DNA from: Pseudomonadota bacterium
GTDB taxonomy: Bacteria; Pseudomonadota; Alphaproteobacteria; Rhizobiales; Rhizobiaceae
Length of the DNA stretch: 11,987 nt
Reading direction: 5' to 3'
Assembly (NCBI GenBank): GCA_023428515.1
Contig: JAEYXI010000573.1
Coordinates: 1 to 11,987 of the forward strand
Below, piece by piece: positions 7,288 through 11,987 of this stretch (its first letter is position 1; each line of letters opens with the position of its first letter). A program made the position numbers and the translations under genes. The notes beneath the pieces are model-generated. The model was not told where the DNA came from and did no database searches. It saw only the letters and a list, made by a program, of their open reading frames with translations.

Positions 7288-8444
7288 AAGGGCAGCCTCG
7301 CCGCGACAAGATTGGTCCAGTAGGCAATGCCGTGCGGGATCGCCGCATCGTTGAAATCGTAGCCGGCATTATGAAGCGGCAGGCCGTGTGCGCCGTCGGA
7401 GCCGTTTCCGATGAAGGCGAAATTGCCCGGACGGTGGCCGAGGAACAGTCCGAAATCTTCCGATCCCATGAAGCGTTCAGGCCGATCATCGACATTGTCG
7501 GTCCCGAAGGCCGAGCGGGCAACGGCCAGCGCATGAGCGGTCGGTTCTTCGTGGTTAATCGTCGGCGCGAACTCGTAGCTGTAGTCGACCTCGACCGACG
7601 CGCCGAAGGCAGCAGCGATGCCCGCACACAGGCTGCGCATCTCGCGCTCGATGAGCTGCTGCACCTCGCTAGAATAGCTGCGCGCATCGCCTTTGAGGAC
7701 AACTTGCCCTGGCAGTACGTTCCGCGTGCCGTCGGTGATGAATTCCGTGACCGACACGACGGCGCTATCCATCGCCGAGACTCGGCGCGATAGGATCGTC
7801 TGCAAGGCGAGGACGATCTGCGATCCGACGACGATGGGATCGTTAGCCGTCTGCGGTCGCGCCGCGTGCCCGCCCTTGCCGCGGATGCGGATCTCGAAAG
7901 TGTCTTCCGCTGCCATCAGCGGTCCGGGTCGGGTGGCATAGCTGCCGACTGCCATGCCCGGGGCATTATGCAGACCGTAGATCTCGTCGAAGGGAAAACG
8001 CTCGAGCAGCCCGTCGTCCACCATCGCCTTGGCACCCCGGCCATGTTCCTCGTTCGGCTGGAAGACGAACACAACCGTGCCGGAAAATGCCCCGTCCTGT
8101 GCAAGCAGCGATGCCGCCCCGAGCAGCATGGTCGTATGGCCGTCATGACCGCAGGCGTGCATGCGACCGGGATGCTCGGATGCATAGGCGAGACCGGTCG
8201 CCTCGGTGATCTTGAGCGCGTCCATATCGGCGCGCAGGGCGATGGCGCGATTGCCACTGCCACGGTGCAGCACGCCAACCACCCCAGTGCCGCCAATGCC
8301 GGTGCTCACCTCAAGCCCGGCCGCCCGGAGCCGTTCCGCTACAAAGGCGGACGTCTTGTGCTCCTCGAAACCAAGCTCCGGTATCGTGTGAAGGTAGCGG
8401 CGCCACTTGACGGCGTCTTCAATGAGTTCGGCGGACAATGGCAT
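7284..8444 (-). CDS. M20D family amidohydrolase/aminoacylase
   Basis: This 386-residue zinc-type amidohydrolase of the hippurate hydrolase / N-acyl-amino-acid deacylase group cleaves acyl or carbamoyl groups from amino acids in the cytoplasm. Opening motif LHTIPELGFEE (18-28) is typical. Metal ligands are in HACGHDGH (96-103, with C98 and H100), NEEHGRGA (131-138, E132/E133), GLHN (157-160, H159) and LHNAGYDFND (357-366, H358). The dimerisation (lid) domain with KGGHAARP (190-197) is intact. The start at 8444 is preferred because AGCAGGG lies 7 nt upstream and MPLSAELIEDAVKWRRYLH matches the usual N-terminus. The frame stays open upstream to 8855, but that part looks non-coding. It is first of a three-gene operon with the ammonia-lyase, suggesting it releases the free diamino acid used by that enzyme (inference). 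An Lrp-type box lies 82 bp upstream of the start. Confidence 0.93.
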   Translation of the reverse strand: MPLSAELIEDAVKWRRYLHTIPELGFEEHKTSAFVAERLRAAGLEVSTGIGGTGVVGVLHRGSGNRAIALRADMDALKITEATGLAYASEHPGRMHACGHDGHTTMLLGAASLLAQDGAFSGTVVFVFQPNEEHGRGAKAMVDDGLLERFPFDEIYGLHNAPGMAVGSYATRPGPLMAAEDTFEIRIRGKGGHAARPQTANDPIVVGSQIVLALQTILSRRVSAMDSAVVSVTEFITDGTRNVLPGQVVLKGDARSYSSEVQQLIEREMRSLCAGIAAAFGASVEVDYSYEFAPTINHEEPTAHALAVARSAFGTDNVDDRPERFMGSEDFGLFLGHRPGNFAFIGNGSDGAHGLPLHNAGYDFNDAAIPHGIAYWTNLVAARLPL

Positions 8445-9058
8445 GCAAAGACCCTGCTGCTGCATATTCGATCGCGAGCTAGCGCGAAAAAGCGGGATGA
8501 CGGTCGGCAAATTGAGGCTATCTACGCCGAAATCCTGCGTGTTGTTGGTGGTGATTGCTATCCAGGCTACTGGCGATCCGATGTTTGGGTGCGACTGAGG
8601 CAGGGTATTGCGTTCATCGCGGGCGAAGTCCTCGAAGGGGCGGCCGTGTCCGCGTCTGGAAGGCCGCTGGCAGTGACAATGGCGCGGCTCGGCGCGGACA
8701 ATATGGCGGACCCGGCGCATCGCTCGCCTGCCGTCCACCGTGAATCTGCCCACGTCTTCCAAGCGCGGTCGCGGATGTGTGCCGCAGTTCGCAGTGTCGG
8801 AAGAACCGAGACCCCACGACCGCCGTTCGGCGCTCGGCGGACGACATCTGCGCAACCCTCAACAACGTGCATGATTCCGCTTACCCGTCCAATTGACACA
8901 TTGGTGATTACGCTTCGAAACGAGGGCAGCGACTTGGCTCGTGTTATCCGTATTGTCTCATCGCGCATGAGGGACGTTGTGGAGTTTGTCGGGTAGGAAC
9001 CAAAAAACTGAGGGAATTTAGGGTCAGCTATACGTTGGCGGCAGGCGTTGCGGCCCTA
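8445..9058. other. Gene-poor stretch upstream of the M20 operon
   Basis: No convincing gene was found here. Open frames exist on both strands, for example minus 8567-8968 and the open extension of the M20 frame to 8855, but none shows a recognisable domain, a ribosome-binding site with a sensible start, or family composition. The stretch must hold the promoter of the M20 operon and contains an Lrp-type box at 8526-8538. It is longer than needed for a promoter and may contain decayed coding sequence, which I could not identify. Confidence 0.5.
8526..8538. promoter_or_regulatory. Candidate Lrp-type operator upstream of M20 operon
   Basis: GCCGAAATCCTGC differs at one base from GCAGAAATCCTGC at 4834-4846, the box next to the regulator's start codon; including the preceding C, 13 of 14 bases agree. 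It is 82 bp upstream of the M20 start codon, a normal operator distance. Shared control by the Lrp-type protein is inferred. Confidence 0.55.
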
Positions 9059-9452
9059 ACTAGCCGTTCTCTCGTATTCCTTCGACAGCTTGCCAAACAA
9101 CCGACCGGCAAGGTTCGCCAGGTTTTCCACTGAGCGGCCGGAGGAGCCTCGCGTCGTTTCGTTTGACCGTCCTGTCAAAAAGTTGGCGCAGCGCACGCTT
9201 TGTCGGCGTAGCAGGTAAGCGAAATGGACGCGCAATCCGGCGAGGCCAGGGGGTGGGGTGCCTGCGTAGCAGCGGTGCCGCCATGTCCGGGGCGTCCAAG
9301 CCGGCCACGCGTTGTCAGGTTGACAGGTTCGTCAATGCGCGCCCTCTGCAGCTACAAGTGCAGGCAGCGCTCCGAATTTAGGGGCTGCGTAGGGGCAAAC
9401 AACGATTCGCTCTGCCAAAAGTTTTTGATTTCAATGCGTTATGATGATTTTA
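9059..9452. other. Gene-poor stretch between M20 operon region and tRNA-Ser
   Basis: No clear gene is present. The minus strand has an 82-residue open frame (9060-9308) and, one frame over, a frame ending with a stop at 9058-9060 that reads LANLAGRLFGKLSKEYERTA near its end, with no matching start or domain. From memory, and unchecked, short predicted proteins with strings like RPFRLPATPTKRALRQLF (part of the 82-residue frame) recur in Mesorhizobium, which would fit a dispersed intergenic repeat or gene remnant. A TGTCA-GGT-TGACA palindrome is at 9313-9325. This is the 3' flank of the tRNA, where integrative elements commonly insert, but no integrase or second att copy is visible. Confidence 0.35.
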
Positions 9453-9542
9453 TGGCGGAGAGAGCGGGATTCGAACCCGCGAGACGGTTTCCCGCCTACA
9501 CACTTTCCAGGCGTGCGCCTTCGACCACTCGGCCACCTCTCC
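9453..9542 (-). tRNA. tRNA-Ser (anticodon GGA)
   Basis: The 90-nt gene folds as a class II tRNA with a long variable arm. The acceptor stem pairs GGAGAGG with TCTCTCC, followed by discriminator G and an encoded CCA (positions 9455-9453). The D-arm region is GCCGAGTGGTCGAAGGC, the anticodon loop is CTGGAAA with GGA at 9508-9506, and the T-arm is GCGGGTTCGAATCCCGC. It decodes UCC/UCU. Encoded CCA and the large variable arm leave little doubt. It stands alone, with no other tRNA nearby. Confidence 0.98.
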
Positions 9543-9581
9543 GCATGCGCCGATGTCCTGGAACTTTGCCGGCGCGGGGCT

Positions 9582-9610
9582 GATCTAGTCGATCCGGCTG
9601 CGAATGCCAA
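9582..9610 (-). promoter_or_regulatory. Candidate sigma-70-type promoter for tRNA-Ser
   Basis: On the minus strand TTGGCA (9610-9605) and TAGATC (9587-9582) are separated by exactly 17 bp. Transcription would start near 9575, leaving about 33 nt of leader before the tRNA 5' end at 9542. The match is good for an alphaproteobacterial housekeeping promoter but has not been tested. Confidence 0.45.
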
Positions 9611-9692
9611 GGCCGCAAAGCGTCATTCGCGATATCGATCGCTTTCCGAGGTTGACGTATGGGAATCCAGGCCATCGCTTGACTTAACTCCG

Positions 9693-9730
9693 CGCCGCTT
9701 GGTTGTCGCGGGCGAGGAAACCAAGCGGCG
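9693..9730. repeat. Perfect 12-bp inverted repeat, 14-nt loop
   Basis: CGCCGCTTGGTT (9693-9704) and AACCAAGCGGCG (9719-9730) are perfectly complementary. No T-run follows on either strand, so it is not a standard terminator. It lies in the non-coding gap (9543-9866) between the tRNA-Ser and the small membrane protein gene. Apart from the tRNA promoter candidate, I see nothing else in that gap. Function unknown. Confidence 0.6.
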
Positions 9731-9866
9731 GCGGTATTTCGTCGTCCGGCGCGTCGGTCGCAGGGCAAAAGTGATCGTCGCCGCGTCCGCAGCCGCGAAC
9801 GGCGATTGCAGAAAACGCTTCGCCGCCATATCTGTCTGTCAGAAATCGACGAAGCGAAGGATCGCT

Positions 9867-10193
9867 ATGTTCCGCTTCCTGTTCCGGTTGATGGCAACGT
9901 TCGCGCTGGCGGTCGCCGTCATCATGGCAGTGCTCGACGTGACGCGCACGATCGCCGTTTCTCGGCTGGTCGTCACTCCGCTCGGCGACAGCTGGCGCAG
10001 CGTCTCGCCCGCCACGCTGGAGCGCGTGCAGTCCTTCATCATGGAGAACACACATCCGCTGGTCTGGAACCCCGTCATGGTCTTCATCCTCGACCTGCCC
10101 GGCTTCTTGGTCTTCGGCGTGCTCGCCTTCCTGCTTTATGCGATCGGCCACAGGCCGGAGCGGCGGATCGGGCGCTTCGTCGTCGAACGCTGA
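9867..10193 (+). CDS. Small two-TM membrane protein, unknown function
   Basis: The 108-residue protein has one membrane span at about 5-25 (LFRLMATFALAVAVIMAV), a middle soluble part with SWRSVSPATLERVQSF (42-57), a second span at about 69-93 (PVMVFILDLPGFLVFGVL), and a basic tail, HRPERRIGRFVVER, probably cytoplasmic. ATG 9867 is chosen because GAAGGA lies 5-6 nt upstream and the TM starts at once; the frame is open much farther upstream, but that part runs across the tRNA and is not coding. I do not recognise a named family, though its look is that of small conserved hypothetical proteins of rhizobia. It appears to be a single-gene unit; a GC hairpin follows at 10379-10396. Confidence 0.82.
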   Translation: MFRFLFRLMATFALAVAVIMAVLDVTRTIAVSRLVVTPLGDSWRSVSPATLERVQSFIMENTHPLVWNPVMVFILDLPGFLVFGVLAFLLYAIGHRPERRIGRFVVER

Positions 10194-10293
10194 CCTGCCG
10201 GATGCGGACGACGCATTGGGCAGGCGTGATCCGACCACAGCGGCCGCGCGCCATTTCCAGCCTTATCCCGCCACCCGCGGGTTTTCCCGTGGT

Positions 10294-10314
10294 CAAAATT
10301 CCTGGTGAATTTTG
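10294..10314. promoter_or_regulatory. Operator-like palindrome upstream of BMP gene
   Basis: CAAAATTC and GAATTTTG form a perfect 8-bp inverted repeat with a 5-nt spacer (CTGGT). It lies about 125 bp upstream of the BMP-family start codon and just after a GC hairpin at 10275-10292 (CCGCGGG/CCCGTGG, TTTT loop). An AT-rich 21-bp palindrome in GC-rich DNA upstream of a sugar- or nucleoside-type binding-protein gene suggests a repressor site; which regulator binds is unknown. Confidence 0.45.
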
Positions 10315-10378
10315 TTCTTGGCCGTGCAAGATTGGCCCATGAGCGGGGGATAAGATCAGCCCTGCCATGTGCCGAGAC

Positions 10379-10396
10379 AGGCCGGGGAGCCGGCCT
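10379..10396 (+). terminator. GC-rich hairpin, terminator- or attenuator-like
   Basis: AGGCCGG (10379-10385) pairs perfectly with CCGGCCT (10390-10396) around a GGAG loop; TTT at the 3' arm end is followed by CC, so the T-run is short. It could end transcription of the small membrane protein gene or act in the leader of the BMP gene, whose start is 43 nt downstream. Confidence 0.35.
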
Positions 10397-10439
10397 TTCC
10401 TAGGCACCCAGTAAACAAAACCGACAGGGTGTGGATCAC

Positions 10440-11428
10440 ATGAAACGTATTTTGTTCGGCCTTCTGGCCGCAACCGCGTTGTCTTTCTCGGCCTACGCGC
10501 AGGAGGTGAAGCCGGCGTTGCTCTATGATCTCGGCGGCAAGTTCGACAAGTCGTTCAACGAAGCTGCCTTCAACGGCGCCGAGAAGTTCAAGACCGAGAC
10601 CGGCATCGAATACCGCGAGTTCGAGGTCACCGACGAGGCGCAGCGCGAACAGGCGCTTCGCCGCTTCGCCGAGGACGGCAACAACCCGATCGTGGCTGTC
10701 GGCTTCAACTGGGCGCCGCCGCTCGAAGCCATCTCGACCGAGTTCCCCGACCTGCAGTTCGCCATCATCGACTCGGTCGTCGACAAGCCGAACATCCGCT
10801 CCATCGTCTTCAAGGAACACGAGGGTTCCTATCTCGTGGGCATTATGGCGGCCATGCGTCGCAATCCAAGAAGGTCGGCTTCGTGGGTGGCATGGACATC
10901 CCGCTGATCAGCGCCTTCGGCTGCGGCTATGCCGGCGGCGCCAAGGCGGCGGGTGCGACCGACGTCATCCAGAACATGACCGGCGACACGCCGGCCGCGT
11001 GGAACGACCCGACCAAGGGCGCCGAAATCACCAAGTCGCAGATGGACCAGGGCGCAGACGTCATCTACGCCGCGGCTGGCGGCACGGGCGTCGGGGTGCT
11101 GCAGGCAGCGGCCGACGCCGGCAAGCTTGGCATCGGCGTCGATTCCAACCAGAACGGCCTGCATCCGGGCAAGGTTCTGACCTCGATGCTGAAGCGCGTC
11201 GACGTCGCCGTCTACAACGCCTTCATGGACGCCAAGAACGGGAAGTTCACGGCCGGCATGAACAATCTCGGCCTTGCCGAGGGCGGTGTCGATGTCGCAC
11301 TCGACGACAACAACAAGCCGCTCGTCACGCCGGAAATGCTTGCCGCGGTCGAGAAGGCCAAGGCCGACATCATCGCGGGCACCATCCAGGTGCACGACTT
11401 CCGCAGCGACAACGCCTGCCCCTACTGA
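10440..11428 (+). pseudogene. BMP-family (TmpC/Med-like) solute-binding protein, broken by one-base frameshift
   Basis: The gene encodes a periplasmic binding protein of the basic-membrane-protein family, which in other bacteria binds purine nucleosides or related ligands for an ABC importer. The N-terminal part has signal peptide MKRILFGLLAATALSFSAYA followed by QEVKP (signal peptidase I type, no lipobox Cys) and the family motif LYDLGGKFDKSFNEAAF. It runs in frame to GIMAAM at 10854-10856. There the frame shifts: restoring one G after that ATG would give ATG-GCG-TCG-CAA-TCC-AAG-AAG-GTC-GGC and join directly to VGFVGGMDIPLISAFGCGYA. The second part, to the stop at 11426-11428, is intact with ADVIYAAAGGTGVGVLQAA and IGVDSNQNGLHPGKVLTSML. 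Repaired length would be 329 residues, normal for the family. As read, translation ends at 10907. Either a recent mutation or a sequencing error; everything else looks under selection. ATG 10440 is preferred to GTG 10431 on signal-peptide and spacing grounds. Confidence 0.88.
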
Positions 11429-11448
11429 TCGATACTTAAAACAGCAAC

Positions 11449-11481
11449 GAGCCGCCGGATCGCCTCCGGCGGCTCTTTTTT
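11449..11481 (+). terminator. Rho-independent terminator after BMP gene
   Basis: GAGCCGCCGGA (11449-11459) pairs perfectly over 11 bp with TCCGGCGGCTC (11465-11475), with a 5-nt loop, and is followed by six T (11476-11481). It lies 20 bp past the BMP stop and before the convergent anti-sigma-like gene. The minus side has only a weak T-run, so it works mainly for the plus strand. Confidence 0.93.
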
Positions 11482-11489
11482 GCCTCGTG

Positions 11490-11984
11490 CTATCGCGGCG
11501 AAACGGCCGAGGTGACTCCTGCCAGGTAGCCCAGCGCGAATACGGCGACCAGGACAAGCGCCAGCACCAGCGCACGGTTGCCCGGAACGGACTGCAGGCC
11601 GGTCCCGATGGTCCTGGCCGGCATAGTCGGAGTGATTTTCGGACGCGGCCTGTCCGACCGCCTCCTGCCGAAGGTCGCCGCGGTATCGGATTGCTTCGGC
11701 TCGGCCGGCTCCGGTTCGGTCCGCGGCGCCGGCCGCATCTGCGGCATGGCGTCTATATTCTCCTTTATCGACCGCCAGTCGTCCTTCCGAGCGTCCTTCG
11801 GCGGCGGCATGCGGTCGAACATATGCATGCGCTCGGCGATCTGCATCATCGCCTCGCGAAATGCCGGATCGATCTCGAGGTCGCGTTCGGCGCGCTCTCT
11901 CTCTTCGTCACCCATCAAGCCGAGCACATAGCGCCCGGCCCTTTCCATGCGATCGCCCTCTTGGTCCACACCCGTCTCCCCCAT
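11490..11984 (-). CDS. Anti-sigma factor-like membrane protein (RskA-type), possibly 5'-truncated
   Basis: The visible protein has 164 residues. The N-terminal segment ERAGRYVLGLMGDEERERAE, followed by RDLEIDPAFREAM (about 14-45), is the hallmark of RskA/ECF anti-sigma domains, which hold an ECF sigma factor at the membrane. A proline- and charge-rich linker (about 83-123, PAPRTEPEPAEPKQ) leads to one TM segment at about 137-157 (ALVLALVLVAVFALGYLAG), leaving only a few residues outside. There is no cysteine, so it is not a zinc-type (ZAS) anti-sigma factor. The periplasmic domain usual for RskA is almost absent, so signal sensing, if any, must work differently. ATG 11984 is at the window edge and its ribosome-binding site cannot be seen; ATG 11948 has GAGGG 7 nt upstream and is a good alternative start. 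The cognate sigma gene would be expected just beyond the right edge. Confidence 0.8.
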   Translation of the reverse strand: MGETGVDQEGDRMERAGRYVLGLMGDEERERAERDLEIDPAFREAMMQIAERMHMFDRMPPPKDARKDDWRSIKENIDAMPQMRPAPRTEPEPAEPKQSDTAATFGRRRSDRPRPKITPTMPARTIGTGLQSVPGNRALVLALVLVAVFALGYLAGVTSAVSPR

Positions 11985-11987
11985 TCC

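Noticed and set aside
7866..8996. 376-residue plus-strand open frame
   Set aside because: Mostly antisense to the M20 gene. The unique 3' part (after about 8465) has no recognisable domain or start signal.
9840..9847. CAGAAATC near the small membrane protein start, similar to the Lrp-type box
   Set aside because: Only the 8-base core matches and the CTGC arm is missing. Similar partial cores occur inside genes (for example near 5421 and 7451), so this is probably chance.
9441..10193. 250-residue frame including the small membrane protein
   Set aside because: Its N-terminal part would translate across the tRNA-Ser; the proper start with GAAGGA is at 9867.
1..11987. CRISPR arrays, insertion sequences, phage or toxin-antitoxin genes
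   Set aside because: No regularly spaced repeats, transposase or integrase motifs, terminal repeats or toxin-antitoxin-like gene pairs were seen on either strand.

Overview
The window is high-GC alphaproteobacterial chromosome. PotD/PotB/PotC-type transport genes, a rhizobial-looking small membrane protein, an RskA-like anti-sigma factor and overall codon use suggest the Rhizobiales, probably Mesorhizobium or another Phyllobacteriaceae. This taxonomic call is inference. Coding density is high from 1 to 8444 and from 9867 to the right edge. Between them lies a gene-poor stretch (about 8.47-9.87 kb) interrupted only by a tRNA-Ser(GGA).

Left block, minus strand (4614 down to 1): a transport-plus-hydrolase operon. 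It encodes a Tat-exported PotD-like binding protein, a permease in which the PotB-like and PotC-like halves are one polypeptide, a creatinase-type 'pita-bread' M24 protein that has lost most metal ligands, and a PotA-like ATPase cut by the window edge. Permease and M24 genes overlap by one base (TAATG). Divergent from it, on the plus strand, is an Lrp/AsnC regulator (4858-5349).

Middle block, minus strand (8444 down to 5356): an M20D amidohydrolase, a diaminopropionate ammonia-lyase-like PLP enzyme and an NQO1/MdaB-type flavodoxin-fold quinone reductase, packed as ATGA overlap and then TAG-ATG abutment. It converges on the Lrp gene with 6 bp between stops.

The two operons and the regulator look like one regulon. 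The 243-bp divergent intergenic region holds three good copies of a 13-bp palindromic box, GCAGAAATCCTGC-like, and a fourth copy (13 of 14 bases identical over the extended site) lies 82 bp upstream of the M20 operon. Together they suggest an undescribed Lrp-controlled pathway. A diamino-acid derivative would be imported, opened or hydrolysed by the M24 protein, deacylated by the M20 enzyme, and split by the ammonia-lyase to pyruvate and ammonia. It parallels ectoine catabolism (DoeA/EutD, deacetylase, EutB, AsnC-type regulator) but is not that gene set. The substrate cannot be read from sequence.

Right block: tRNA-Ser(GGA) (minus), a two-TM small membrane protein, a BMP-family (TmpC/Med) solute-binding protein gene broken by a one-base deletion and followed by a strong terminator, and an anti-sigma-factor-like gene (minus) at the edge. 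The catabolic cluster lies on the 3' side of the tRNA, so it could be accessory DNA. No integrase, IS or CRISPR is visible.
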